64,000 nt of DNA from Methylophilus sp. 14 (GCF_015354345.1 NZ_JADKYS010000002.1:1-64000), one strand, 5' to 3'; numbered from the stretch's first letter, positions 25,760 through 35,000 are shown. Made by a program: numbers and translations. The notes: generated from the letters alone by a model not told the origin.

Positions 25760-26508
25760 ATGATTTCAATAACTACTATCAAACGGCCGCAATAAACTTT
25801 GATAAGTACAGGCTTGATGATGATTCCGAGATTGAGTCTCACACCTCATGGTTTATAAATAATTTAAATCCTAAAAATATCAAATTATTAGATATAGGGT
25901 GTGGAACTGGAAGGTACGGACTATCTTTTTATAATAAAGGGATGACAGTACTTGGAGTGGATAAATCACCAGATCAAATTCTTATTGCATCAAAGAGAAT
26001 ACCGACGATTTGTTCCGAAGTTTTTCAGGCTGAATTTCCTAATCAATCTTACGATGCAGTATGCTTGATTATGGTGATCCATCAGTTTAAGCCGCTTGAA
26101 CTTCCTACCCTCTTTAAAAAAATTGCACATGCCCTTAAACCAGAAGGCAGGCTATGGATTAAAACATGTAGTCATAAGGATCTATCAAAGCGTCCATTTA
26201 ACGATGAGTTTCCGTCAGCTCTGAAGATTAATATTGAAAGATACCCATCAATTGAATGTTTGGTAGAGTTGGCCATTAAGTATGGTTTTGAATGTTCAAG
26301 GCAAGAGTCGATCTGCAATGAATTCAACCTGTCAGGAAATGAAATACTTCAGCGATTTAAGGGTAAGCATAATTCCACGCTCTATTTAATGTCAGAAGGT
26401 GATGTCGCTGCTGGATTGAGCTTGCTTGAAACAAAATACGATAAGCATAAAGATTACTCCTTCACGCATTCACATACTTTATTAGAGTTTAAAAAACTAA
26501 ATAATTAA
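25756..26508 (+). CDS. Class I SAM-dependent methyltransferase
   Basis: A 250-residue Rossmann-fold methyltransferase. Motif I is LLDIGCGTGRYG near residue 45, followed by VLGVDKSPDQI (acidic residue for the SAM ribose) and a motif IV-like YDAVCLIMVIHQF near residue 97. After the core, residues 160-250 form a separate C-terminal region rich in Cys, Glu and Lys. It belongs to the small-molecule (methyltransf_11/25) type rather than DNA methyltransferases, as no DPPY or target-recognition domain is present. The gene starts inside the Nudix stop and is followed after 5 nt by the fused hydrolase. Confidence 0.85.
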   Translation: MNDFNNYYQTAAINFDKYRLDDDSEIESHTSWFINNLNPKNIKLLDIGCGTGRYGLSFYNKGMTVLGVDKSPDQILIASKRIPTICSEVFQAEFPNQSYDAVCLIMVIHQFKPLELPTLFKKIAHALKPEGRLWIKTCSHKDLSKRPFNDEFPSALKINIERYPSIECLVELAIKYGFECSRQESICNEFNLSGNEILQRFKGKHNSTLYLMSEGDVAAGLSLLETKYDKHKDYSFTHSHTLLEFKKLNN

Positions 26509-26513
26509 CTTAA

Positions 26514-27815
26514 ATGAGAGCTGATTTTTTTGGTAAAAATGTGCACATTGCTAGACATGTTGAAACTAATAAAAACGTATTAGGAATCCATGGCTCATCA
26601 GATGAATGCTCAATGTCTGAGCATACAGTCAAGCAATTGAATTGGCTTGCTAGATATATTCAATCTCATAACATCAAGAGAATCATCTTTGGAAAAACAA
26701 CACAATGCGAATTTACAAGTGATTGGTTAGCCAAAGAACTCAATATTGAACAACACGCATTCGAAATAGCACCGTTTAATATGGGTGATTATGCTGGGTT
26801 AACGCACACTCAATTGCGGGAGAGAAACTTAAACCTCTCAATTGCAATGGAACAGTTCCGATATAGAGTCCTACCTTACAAGCGAACTCTACTTACTGAA
26901 TTAGACGATCCTGATTCAATGTCTCAAGAGCTCCTGCTATGGTCTGAGAGCGTTCCTAAAAAATTCTTGAATGATTCAATTTACATTTTATCAAGCTCTC
27001 TCGTAAATAAACTGCTCAACTTCTCCAAAGGTGTTCTACCAAATAGTGATTTGTATTTTAATATTGGGTTCGATACATCTTGCGCTATAAATATTCATTC
27101 ATGGCGTAATTCAAAAAAGCAGTGGCCTTATATTGAACACAAAACGTTGACTACTAGACTGGGTAATGTTGTTGTTGCTGAGCATAAACCAGCCTTGTCT
27201 GCATTTAAAAAATCCACAGTTATTATCTACCCAGGGGTTTTTGGATGCTCTAGGTTTGGACCTTATAATTTGTTTAATCGATTGGCTAAAAGATTAGCTC
27301 AGATGGGAATAAGATGTATTATTTTTGACCCAATCGGATCAGGTGAATCGTCAGATATTTATCGATCTTTAGAAACAGAAATTGAGAGCCTAAATGCTGT
27401 CGTGGGGAGCTACTCCCGAACCAGTTATTTAACTATTTGTGCTCATAGCATTTCAGCAAACATTGTAAGTCGACATAATTTCGATGCCGCATTAAAAAGA
27501 CATTTTATTTCGCCGCTACTTAATATTTCAAAATTGAAAAAGTTGTGGGGAGTTACAGATAAGCCTTTCTCGCGCCATGGTTTGAACTTCTCGGGAAGTT
27601 TACTTGATGGATTGAGAATGCAAGAAAATAGTAATACTTCATATTATTTTGGAACAAATGATGAGTACGTAGATTTATCTCAGATAAACGACCTATCAAG
27701 AAATGCGCAAGTAAATGTCTTTAAACTAGCTGGCCATAATTTCTCTGAAGTTGATACATCTATCGATTTAATTAACTTGATTTCTGAAAATATTAAAGCT
27801 GAAAATACTCAATAA
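26514..27815 (+). CDS. Fused degenerate histidine-phosphatase and alpha/beta hydrolase
   Basis: A 433-residue two-domain protein. Residues 1-180 follow the histidine phosphatase (phosphoglycerate mutase) superfamily: ARHVETNKN corresponds to RHGETxxN (Gly changed to Val), FNMGDYAGLT to the mid-domain E..G..EG motif, and ILSSSLVNKLL to the VSHGGVIRxL motif, where the second catalytic His is replaced by Ser. Phosphatase activity is therefore doubtful. Residues 220-433 are an alpha/beta hydrolase: VIIYPGVFG (oxyanion region), FDPIGSGESS, nucleophile Ser in CAHSISAN, a possible Asp in GTNDEYVD and His in LAGHNFSE. I know of no described fusion of this kind. It ends the operon. Confidence 0.75.
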   Translation: MRADFFGKNVHIARHVETNKNVLGIHGSSDECSMSEHTVKQLNWLARYIQSHNIKRIIFGKTTQCEFTSDWLAKELNIEQHAFEIAPFNMGDYAGLTHTQLRERNLNLSIAMEQFRYRVLPYKRTLLTELDDPDSMSQELLLWSESVPKKFLNDSIYILSSSLVNKLLNFSKGVLPNSDLYFNIGFDTSCAINIHSWRNSKKQWPYIEHKTLTTRLGNVVVAEHKPALSAFKKSTVIIYPGVFGCSRFGPYNLFNRLAKRLAQMGIRCIIFDPIGSGESSDIYRSLETEIESLNAVVGSYSRTSYLTICAHSISANIVSRHNFDAALKRHFISPLLNISKLKKLWGVTDKPFSRHGLNFSGSLLDGLRMQENSNTSYYFGTNDEYVDLSQINDLSRNAQVNVFKLAGHNFSEVDTSIDLINLISENIKAENTQ

Positions 27816-27906
27816 GCACCCACCGTAGGCCTTCAACCAATTAGCCCTTGCCTCAACTTACATAAGAAATTGATGGAGTACCTATCTGACACTTTGTTGC
27901 AAACAA

Positions 27907-28245
27907 TTATAGTAGCTTTGTACCCAGCGGGACTTCGTGTTCAGGTACACATAAAGTCACTCTTCCATCCGCATCATGAAAGCCAGTCACCAAGCATTCT
28001 GACATCAATGGGCCGATTTGCTTGGGCGGGAAATTCACTACGGCGACCACTTGTTTGCCGATCAGGCTTTCTGGTGTGTAAAGCGCGGTGATTTGGGCGC
28101 TGGATTTACGCACGCCGATTTCTGGGCCAAAGTCGATCTGCAGTTTGTAAGCAGGTTTGCGAGCCTCGGCAAATACTTCGGCTGCAATCACGCGCCCAAC
28201 TCTTAACTCCACTTTGGTAAAGTCGTTCCATTCGATTTGATTCAT
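27907..28245 (-). CDS. csaA: CsaA-like tRNA-binding-domain protein
   Basis: A 112-residue single tRNA-binding (OB-fold, EMAP-II-like) domain. The sequence follows the CsaA/YgjH family closely: [37 protein letters not shown] and [18 protein letters not shown] are its signature blocks. CsaA proteins bind tRNA and have been reported as chaperone-like; the cell role is not settled. It is on the opposite strand to the A+T-rich operon, with normal host-like base composition, so it probably marks the resident side of the accessory insert. Confidence 0.9.
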   Translation of the reverse strand: MNQIEWNDFTKVELRVGRVIAAEVFAEARKPAYKLQIDFGPEIGVRKSSAQITALYTPESLIGKQVVAVVNFPPKQIGPLMSECLVTGFHDADGRVTLCVPEHEVPLGTKLL

Positions 28246-28373
28246 ATCACCATATCCTTAAAGATCATCTGGCGATGATCGTTGAAGCTTTAAACCAACG
28301 TTAATGGGCGTATTCTGCAAGTATTTATTTCCAGAGTATTTCAACGTGCGTGGTGTGCTAAAAAGGTGTCAAT
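28246..28373. other. Gap upstream of csaA
   Basis: No gene is visible. It must contain the csaA promoter on the minus strand, although no convincing box pair was found. It leads into the repeat-rich stretch 28374-28606. Confidence 0.35.
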
Positions 28374-28417
28374 GATTACCGCATTTTTTGCGGTAATTAA
28401 AAGAACTGATTACCGCA
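28374..28417. repeat. Triple ATTACCGCA repeat with hairpin
   Basis: ATTACCGCA (28375-28383) and TGCGGTAAT (28389-28397) form a 9-bp hairpin with a T-rich loop; a third direct copy GATTACCGCA stands at 28408-28417. There is no gene nearby whose end it would terminate in the right orientation, so it may be part of the mobile repeat cluster or a binding site. Confidence 0.6.
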
Positions 28418-28443
28418 TGAGGGGATTCTTGCTAATGGGTTGA

Positions 28444-28476
28444 TGGGGTCGGAGTAAAGTGATTCGCTTATTTTCA
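28444..28476. repeat. TGGGGTC(A/G)GAGTAAAGT repeat, copy 1
   Basis: 33-bp unit starting TGGGGTCGGAGTAAAGT and ending CTTATTTTCA. It matches 28540-28572 at 29 of 33 positions by eye and shares its core with the inverted copies at 23788-23842. Confidence 0.8.
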
Positions 28477-28506
28477 ATGGGTTAATTGAACTCAGCCTGC
28501 ATCGAG

Positions 28507-28530
28507 TCATTGCGTCCAATCTTCCATTTT
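28507..28530. repeat. Displaced copy of the vapC 3' tip
   Basis: 24 bp identical to 28583-28606, which encode the last residues and stop codon of vapC. The copy lies 76 bp away in non-coding DNA, between the two 33-bp repeats. Confidence 0.85.
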
Positions 28531-28539
28531 GGTGACTGG

Positions 28540-28572
28540 TGGGGTCAGAGTAAAGTCATTAACTTATTTTCA
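28540..28572. repeat. TGGGGTCAGAGTAAAGT repeat, copy 2
   Basis: 33-bp unit directly downstream of vapC (11 bp from its stop). Together with copy 1 and the duplicated vapC tip it makes an imperfect tandem array of unit-plus-gene-tip. Confidence 0.8.
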
Positions 28573-28582
28573 CTCAGTACAT

Positions 28583-28990
28583 TCATTGCGTCCAATCTTC
28601 CATTTTCAAGCCTTCAATCCGCTCAAAATGCTTGGTGTTATGCGTCACTAAAATCAAGTTTTCGGAAAGTGCATGGGCGGCGATCATGACATCTAGGTCG
28701 CCAATGGGTAGGCCGGTTTTGCGCAGTTGGGCGTTAATGGTGCCGTATAAATCTGCGGCCTGTGTGGTCCAAACTAATGTGGGGGTGGCTTCTAGCAGCA
28801 GATCAATCGTGGCGTTGCGTTTGTCGTTCTCATTAAGTAAGGCTTGCCCGAAGCGAATTTCAGCGCGAGTGACCACAGAAATAGCTAATTCATGGGCTCT
28901 TAATGTAGATTCAACGCGCTGCTGCAATCCGATATGTTGTTGCCGCGTAAAGTAGCCAATAATGTTGGTGTCCGCCAAATAGCGAATCAT
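28583..28990 (-). CDS. vapC: VapC-type PIN-domain ribonuclease toxin
   Basis: A 135-residue PIN-domain protein. Its acidic metal-binding residues are visible: Asp in YLADTN (residue 7), Glu in TRAEIRFG (near 43), and Asp residues in PIGDLDVMIAAHAL (near 99) and THNTKHF. VapC toxins cut specific RNAs, often initiator tRNA, and are held inactive by VapB. Its ATG overlaps the vapB stop by 4 bp. The last 24 bp of the gene are duplicated downstream next to the TGGGGTCAGAGTAA repeat. Confidence 0.93.
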   Translation of the reverse strand: MIRYLADTNIIGYFTRQQHIGLQQRVESTLRAHELAISVVTRAEIRFGQALLNENDKRNATIDLLLEATPTLVWTTQAADLYGTINAQLRKTGLPIGDLDVMIAAHALSENLILVTHNTKHFERIEGLKMEDWTQ

Positions 28991-29274
28991 GATTGTATGT
29001 TTGCTTGAGGATTGGCTTGGTCGTCGTCAGCAAACGGGTTGCGCGGTGGTGCGTAGCTGCGTTCAGCTAAAAAATCGTCTGGCAAAGGATTTTCTTTCAG
29101 CATTCTAAACAGCGTATCTAATTTAGATTCGTCGTTGACCACAGGCTTTAAGGTAATTTCGCCTGTGATTTCATTTTTGCTAATCCACATTTCGGTTGCA
29201 TCGACACGAAAAGCCTTGGGTAAGCGCACGGCTTGGCTGTGACCTGTATTAAACACTTTGGCGGTGGCTTGCAT
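28987..29274 (-). CDS. vapB: VapB-type antitoxin (AbrB/SpoVT fold)
   Basis: A 95-residue antitoxin. The N-terminal swapped-hairpin AbrB domain is clear (AKVFNTGHSQAVRLPKAFR, then VDATEMWISK), and the C-terminal half (LAERSYAPPRNPFADD) would be the VapC-binding tail. AGGAG lies 6 nt before the ATG. It is the first gene of the vapBC pair and probably represses its own promoter through the palindrome just upstream. Confidence 0.92.
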   Translation of the reverse strand: MQATAKVFNTGHSQAVRLPKAFRVDATEMWISKNEITGEITLKPVVNDESKLDTLFRMLKENPLPDDFLAERSYAPPRNPFADDDQANPQANIQS

Positions 29275-29289
29275 GATGCACTCCTATTT

Positions 29290-29311
29290 GTATCTACATA
29301 ATCATAGATAC
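29290..29311. promoter_or_regulatory. Palindromic vapBC operator
   Basis: GTATCTA-N8-TAGATAC is a perfect inverted repeat 16 bp before the vapB start codon. On the minus strand it covers a -10-like TATGAT. This is the expected place for VapB or VapBC autorepression. Confidence 0.7.
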
Positions 29312-29351
29312 ATTAGCACATTTTTTGTTCATCAGCTATTTGGTAGCGTGT

Positions 29352-29906
29352 TTATCTGATCAGCGCCGACACTGCCTTGAACTGCGCATGCCTGGCGCCT
29401 TGCATAGGTTCAAACAACATAGACTCTGTGTTTGTAATGATGCAACCTGCTGCGCGTAGTCTTTCAATCGCGTTTTTGCGGTTGGCCTCACTGCGTGAAA
29501 TCACGGCGTCTTCAACGATAAACACCTGTTTGCCCGCAGCGAGTGCATCGAGGGCTGTTTGTAATACGCAGATATGGGTTTCCAGTCCGAACAGCACCAC
29601 TTGCGGCGCAACGCTGATGGAGGATTCCTGCAAGGCGGGTTCATGCCAGGCAGAGAAGGCGAGTTTGGCGGTGCGTGGGGTGTATTCGGGTAGCAGGGCT
29701 TGCAGCGCTGGCAACGTCTCGCCTAGTTTTTCCGGGTACTGCTCAGTGACCCATAGCGGAATATTCAGTAATTGCGCACCTTGCAGCAGGCGCTGGATGT
29801 TTTTGACCACCGTTGCCATGGTGGCTTCTGGCATCGCGTCACACAGCCGCGTTTGCACATCAATCAATATCCAAACAGCTTCTGTGCTGGCAATTGCAGA
29901 TTTCAT
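29352..29906 (-). CDS. Isochorismatase-family cysteine hydrolase
   Basis: A 184-residue cysteine hydrolase of the isochorismatase/YcaC superfamily. The catalytic triad is visible: Asp in ILIDVQTRL (residue 16), Lys in RTAKLAFSAW (near 79) and Cys in GLETHICVLQTAL (near 112). Members hydrolyse amides or vinyl ethers such as ureidoacrylate, nicotinamide or isochorismate; the substrate here cannot be told. It follows tolC by 3 bp on the same strand and may be its operon partner by position only. Confidence 0.88.
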   Translation of the reverse strand: MKSAIASTEAVWILIDVQTRLCDAMPEATMATVVKNIQRLLQGAQLLNIPLWVTEQYPEKLGETLPALQALLPEYTPRTAKLAFSAWHEPALQESSISVAPQVVLFGLETHICVLQTALDALAAGKQVFIVEDAVISRSEANRKNAIERLRAAGCIITNTESMLFEPMQGARHAQFKAVSALIR

Positions 29907-29909
29907 GGC

Positions 29910-31256
29910 TTATCTCTTGGCGAGTTGTTGGTCTATGTCTTGTAAATCGGCTTCGGAGACGATGCCGCTGGCGGTTTTCAGGCGGATGATATTGACCAGG
30001 TAGTTATAGCGCGCCTGCAATAAATCGCGGTTGGCGCTGTAATACTGTTGTTGCGCATTAAGCACGTCGACGCTGGTACGTATGCCGACTTCGTAGCCCA
30101 GTTTGGTGGAGTCGAGCTGGCTTTGGCTGCTCTTGAGCGCTTGTTCCAAGGCTTTGACCTGCGCAATGCTGGTGCTCAGGTTGAGGTAGGCGCGTTGTGT
30201 TTCGAGTGAGGTCTGGCGCATGGTGTTTTGCAGGTCATCCAGCGCTTTTTGCCGGTTGTAGGCTGCCTGGCGCACGCGCGAGGTGACTGCACCCCCTTGG
30301 TAGAGCGGCACGGAGACTTCCACGCCTATGCTGGCACTTTTCAGGTCGGCGCCAAACCCATACTGGCCGCCGTTGGCGTAACTGTCCTGATAGTTCGCGA
30401 CGGCATCCACCGTTGGGTAATGCCCGGCCCGCGCGATTTCAATATCCTTTTCATTCACCTGCACCGTTTCTTGCTGTATCTGGAGTGTCAGGTTGCTGGC
30501 ATTGGTCACGTCTTGCCATTCCTGCATGGGTTTCAGGCTAGGCGCGATCTGTATATCGTCGCGTACATTGGCCAGTTGTTCAGGCAATTTGCCAGTAATC
30601 GCCTGCAGGCTGCGTTTGGCGATTTCCATGTCGTTCACAGCCGATAAGGTTTGGGCCTCGATGAGGTCGTCACGCGCTTGCGCTTCGTTGACGTCGGTGA
30701 TGGTGGCGGTGCCCACATCAAAGTTGGCCTTGGCCTGTTGCAACTGGCGTTGAATAGCCGCTTTTTGCGCGGCCATGAGGGTGATGCGGTCTTGTGCCAG
30801 CAACACCTCAAAATAGGCCTGAGTGGTGCGTAACATCAGGTTTTGTTGCGCCAGATGATATTGCTTGTCGGCAATGCTGACTTGCACTTTGCTCTGGTCT
30901 ATGCGCTCCAGATTTTCTTTGCGGAAAATCGGTTGCCTGGCTTGCAGTTGGGCCTGGTAGCCCTCGAAATTATTGCGGCCGCCCGGGAAGGGGGCCGGGC
31001 TGCCAATGATTTTTAAATCGGTACGATTGGCATTGGCGCCAGCAGTTAAATTGACTGATGGCCGATAAGCCGCCTTAGCCTGCTCAATGATTTCCTGCGC
31101 GGCCAGATTAGCGCTACCTGCCGATGCCAGCACCGGGTCGTTGGCTTTGGCTTCCTGGTAAATGTCGACCAGGCTTTGTGAGGCTGCAAACGCCAGTTGT
31201 GGCAGCCCTGTGCTGCTCACAAGCACTAATAACCGGAACCAGGAAGTGATCGACAT
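29910..31256 (-). CDS. tolC: TolC-family outer membrane efflux channel
   Basis: A 448-residue TolC-type protein that forms the trimeric outer membrane and periplasmic tunnel of type I secretion and RND/MFS efflux. A signal peptide ends at LAFA; the two repeated OEP halves follow, with the typical openings SLVDIYQEAKANDPVLASA and, in the second half, ARAGHYPTVDAVANY and RQTSLETQRAYLNL. The length fits the proteobacterial TolC subfamily (TIGR01844). It lies 11 bp after a pcm-like gene and could serve the RND pump encoded upstream at 32059-36305, which lacks its own channel. Confidence 0.93.
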   Translation of the reverse strand: MSITSWFRLLVLVSSTGLPQLAFAASQSLVDIYQEAKANDPVLASAGSANLAAQEIIEQAKAAYRPSVNLTAGANANRTDLKIIGSPAPFPGGRNNFEGYQAQLQARQPIFRKENLERIDQSKVQVSIADKQYHLAQQNLMLRTTQAYFEVLLAQDRITLMAAQKAAIQRQLQQAKANFDVGTATITDVNEAQARDDLIEAQTLSAVNDMEIAKRSLQAITGKLPEQLANVRDDIQIAPSLKPMQEWQDVTNASNLTLQIQQETVQVNEKDIEIARAGHYPTVDAVANYQDSYANGGQYGFGADLKSASIGVEVSVPLYQGGAVTSRVRQAAYNRQKALDDLQNTMRQTSLETQRAYLNLSTSIAQVKALEQALKSSQSQLDSTKLGYEVGIRTSVDVLNAQQQYYSANRDLLQARYNYLVNIIRLKTASGIVSEADLQDIDQQLAKR

Positions 31257-31267
31257 GGATATGCGCT

Positions 31268-31924
31268 TTAGAATGAGAACGCTTGTGCCTGCGGTGCGTT
31301 TTGCAGTTCTGTCAGGCTGGTTTCAAACAGCACATCTTGCTTGTAGCTGTGCTCTGCCAGGCGCTGAATCAGCGTGGCCTGCATCACGGGTGCCTGGCCG
31401 AGGACGATGAGCAGTCTGCCACCGATGCTGAGCTGGTAGCGCACGCCTTCAGGCTCTACCGGGCTGGACGCAGTAAAGACAATCGCATCGTAAGGGGCTT
31501 GTGATTCGTAACCATTGTGGCCGTCTAACTCGATGACTTGTGCGTTTTGAATCCCTTGTTTGGTCAGGTTGTGTGTCGCCAGGGCAGCCAGCTCCGGGAA
31601 GATTTCCAGTGCCGTCACTTGCGCGCAATGTTGCGCCATCAAGGCCGCCAAGTAGCCGCTGCCAGCGCCTACCAGTAATACTTTATCTTTGGCTTGCAGT
31701 TGCAGTGCCTGCAAAAAACGGCCTTCTACTTTGGGGCTCAGCATTTGCTGGCTGTGTGCCAACGGGATCTCGATATCGGCAAACGCCAGGCCGCGGTAGG
31801 CTTCGGGCACAAAGTTCTCCCTTGGCATATTGTTCAACGTCGCCAATACTTGCGGGTCCAGCACCTCCCAGGTGCGAATCTGTTGCTCAATCATGTTAAA
31901 ACGTGCGGTTGCCTGATCTGTCAT
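31268..31924 (-). CDS. Protein-L-isoaspartate O-methyltransferase-like protein
   Basis: A 218-residue PCMT-family methyltransferase. The family opening NMIEQQIRTWEVLDPQVL and the PRENFVPE block are present, as is the SAM motif LLVGAGSGYLAAL near residue 85, followed by ALEIFPELA. These proteins repair isoaspartyl residues, although the short betaproteobacterial form placed before tolC has not been tested to my knowledge. The gene pair pcm-tolC on one strand is common in Betaproteobacteria. Confidence 0.88.
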   Translation of the reverse strand: MTDQATARFNMIEQQIRTWEVLDPQVLATLNNMPRENFVPEAYRGLAFADIEIPLAHSQQMLSPKVEGRFLQALQLQAKDKVLLVGAGSGYLAALMAQHCAQVTALEIFPELAALATHNLTKQGIQNAQVIELDGHNGYESQAPYDAIVFTASSPVEPEGVRYQLSIGGRLLIVLGQAPVMQATLIQRLAEHSYKQDVLFETSLTELQNAPQAQAFSF

Positions 31925-32058
31925 GTCTTGAATCCCAATGTCGATTATTGATAAGCCGTATTATAGGGCACTTCTATAAATTCAATTTGCGTCGCGATAC
32001 TGCGTTGCTCATAAAAAATGCTTCCTGACATATAAGCCATATGCGGCGTCATCATTTT

Positions 32059-35000
32059 TTAATCGCGCCGTGATTGCATGGCGCTTGCCGTGAGTCCGGC
32101 CCAGAATGTATACAGGGCCGGCACAAACAAAATGGTGAGCACGGTGGCGACGGCTAGCCCGCCCATAATGGCCACTGCCATCGGGCCAAAGAACACGCTG
32201 CGGGTGAGCGGGATCATGGCCAAAATGGCGGCAGCAGCGGTTAACACAATCGGCCGGAAGCGACGCACGGTCGATTGCACCACGGCTTGTTCCAGCGAGG
32301 CACCTTCGGCAATATCCTGTTTGATCTGATCAACCAGGATCACCGAGTTACGCATGATCATGCCAGACAAGGCAATGCTGCCCAGCATGGCGACAAAGCC
32401 GAACGGCATGTTGAAAATGAGCAGCGCGAAGGTGATGCCTATCATGCCCAGTGGCGCGGTGAGCACCACCAGAATCACGTTAGAAATACTGCGCAATTGC
32501 AGCATGAGCAGCGTGAATACCACGGCTAAGAACAGCGGCGCGCCTTTCGCCACCGATGCGGCGCCCTTGGCCGCCTCTTCAATCGCACCGCCGGTTTCTA
32601 CCGTCACGCCTGCTGGCAGTTGCTGCAAAATGGGCGCTATGGCCTGCTGAATTTGCGCAGACACCACGGGCGCCTGCATATTGCCGCGTAAATGCGCACG
32701 CACGGTGAGTGAGGGCACGCGGTTGCGTCGCCAGATCACGCCTTCTTCAAAGCCGTGGTGGATATTGGCTACCTGCGCCAATGGCACACGCTCGCCGCGC
32801 TGGCTTAATACCGTGAGTTGCGCCAGTTGCGATAACTTGGCGTGGTCTGCCTGGCTGCTACGCATGACCAGGTCTATGCGCTCGTTACCTTCCCTAAACT
32901 CGCTGACCATCTGCTCAAAGTATTGGGTATTCAGGAGCTGTGCAATGTCTGTCGAGCTCACTCCCAGCAATCTGGCCTTGTGCTGGTCGATGTCGACATG
33001 GATTACTTTGCTTGGCTCTTCCCAGCCCAGTTGCACGTTGCGCAGATGCGGATTGGCACGCATGGCCTCTGCAATTTTGTGCGCGACGTCTCGAATCGCT
33101 GGCAGGTTTTGTCCATCGACCCGGAACTGCACTGGGAAGCCAACGGGCGGGCCATTTTCCAGGCGCAACACCGAGGCGCGCAATTGCGGGAAATCGTGTT
33201 CAAACAAACTCAGCAAGTCGTTACGCAGGGCTTCGCGCTGTTCCAGGCTATTGGTCAAGATCACCAGTTGCGCAAAGGCGCGATGCGGCAGTTGTACATC
33301 GAGTGGCAGGTAGTAGCGCGGTGCGCCAGAGCCGACGTAAGACACTACATTTTGCAGTGCGCCATGTTTTTTTTGCCAGCCTTGCAGCCATTGTTCCAGT
33401 TGGCTGACGGCGGTATCTGTTGATTGGTCGCTGGCATTTTCGGCCAGGCGCAAGTCGACCACGACTTCGAGTCGCGTGGAGTCGGGGAAAAACTGTTGTT
33501 GTACTTTGCCAAAGCTGAGCATGGATACCACAAACAGGCCGATGGTCGCCACAATGACACTGCCTTTGTGTTGTACGCACCAGCTAATGATGCTCTCCAG
33601 CCGTTGGTAAAACGGCGTTTGATAGAGGCCTGCATGATTGTGAGTGCTTGCTTCGATATTTGTGTTTGCTTCGGCGTTTTTGATTGCTACGCTGTGCTGA
33701 CTGGCCTTGGGCAGTAAGTGGTAGCCCAGAAAAGGAATCACAATCACGGCGGCAATCCACGACAAGGTGAGCGCAATGGCAGAAACCTGGAAAATGGAGC
33801 GCGTGTATTCGCCGGTGGACGACACGGCGGTGGCGATTGGCAAGAAGCCCGCCACCGTGACCAGGGTGCCTGTGAGCATGGGCATGGCGGTGGAGGTATA
33901 GGCGAATGAGGCTGCTTGCAGGCGGTCCCAGCCTTGTTCCATTTTGGCGGCCATCATTTCAACTGCAATGATGGCGTCGTCGACCAGTAGGCCGAGTGCC
34001 AGAATCAGCGCCCCCAGCGAGATTTTGTGCAGGCCGATGTTCAGCCAGTCCATGAGCAGGAAAGTGCCTGCCAGCACAATGGGAATCGCCACCGCGACCA
34101 CAATGCCGGTGCGCCAGCCTAATGACAGCAGGCTCACGGCCAGCACGATAATCAGCGCCTCGCTAAGTGAGCGCACAAAGTCATGGACCGAGTGTTGCAC
34201 GATATCTGGTTGTGAGGTGACCAGGTGTAGTTGCACGCCGACCGGTAACTGTTTTTGTACGCTGGTGATGGTGTGTTGCATGGCTTCGCCCAGCGCGATG
34301 ACGTCACCGCCTTGCTGCATACTGACGCCAATCAACAGGGCCGAGGTGCCGTTAAAGTGGATGCGCTGTGCAGGCGGATTGGCATAACCGTGTTTGATGG
34401 TAGCGATGTCGCCCAATGTCAGGTTCTGGTTGCCCGCGCGAATCGGGAACTGGCGCAGCTCTTCCAGCGTCTGTAAGCGCCCACTCACGCTCAGGCGGAT
34501 TCTCTCTGGGCCGGTATCAAAGGTGCCCGCGCCGACGACCGCGTTTTGCTGTTGCAGCAGTTGCGCTAATTGCGCCGGGCTGATGCCAAGGGAGGTCAGT
34601 TTCTGGTTAGAAATCTCGATAATGATTTTTTGTGGCTGCTCGCCAAATAAATCGACTTTTTCCACATCGGCCAGTTTGAGCAGGCGCGCACGCACCCACT
34701 CCGCCTGTCTTTTTAATTGTTGCTGCGTCAGGCCGTCGGCTGTGATGGCATACATGGTGCCGTAAACATCGCTAAACTCATCGTTAAAGGTCAGGCTTTG
34801 CAGGTCACTGGGGAAGGTATGGCGGATATCGCCGATTTTTTTGCGCACCTGATACCACAGCTCGGGGATTTTCTCCGAAAAGGTGTTGTCGCGAATAACG
34901 ATAAACACCACCGATTCCCCGGGTCTGGAGTAGCTGCTGGTGTAGTCGATAGACGGTATTTCTTGCAGTTTTTTTTCGATTTTGTCGGTGACTTGCTGTT

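Noticed and set aside
24082-27815. Assignment of the accessory operon to a named anti-phage system
   Set aside because: No nuclease, helicase, TIR, reverse transcriptase or CBASS-type cyclase motif is visible; the location alone is not enough.
28374-28417. CRISPR-like repeats
   Set aside because: Only three short copies with unequal spacing and one inverted; no spacer-repeat pattern and no cas genes.
23788-28606. A complete insertion sequence or integrative element
   Set aside because: Repeats and gene-tip duplications are present, but no transposase, integrase or relaxase gene was found.
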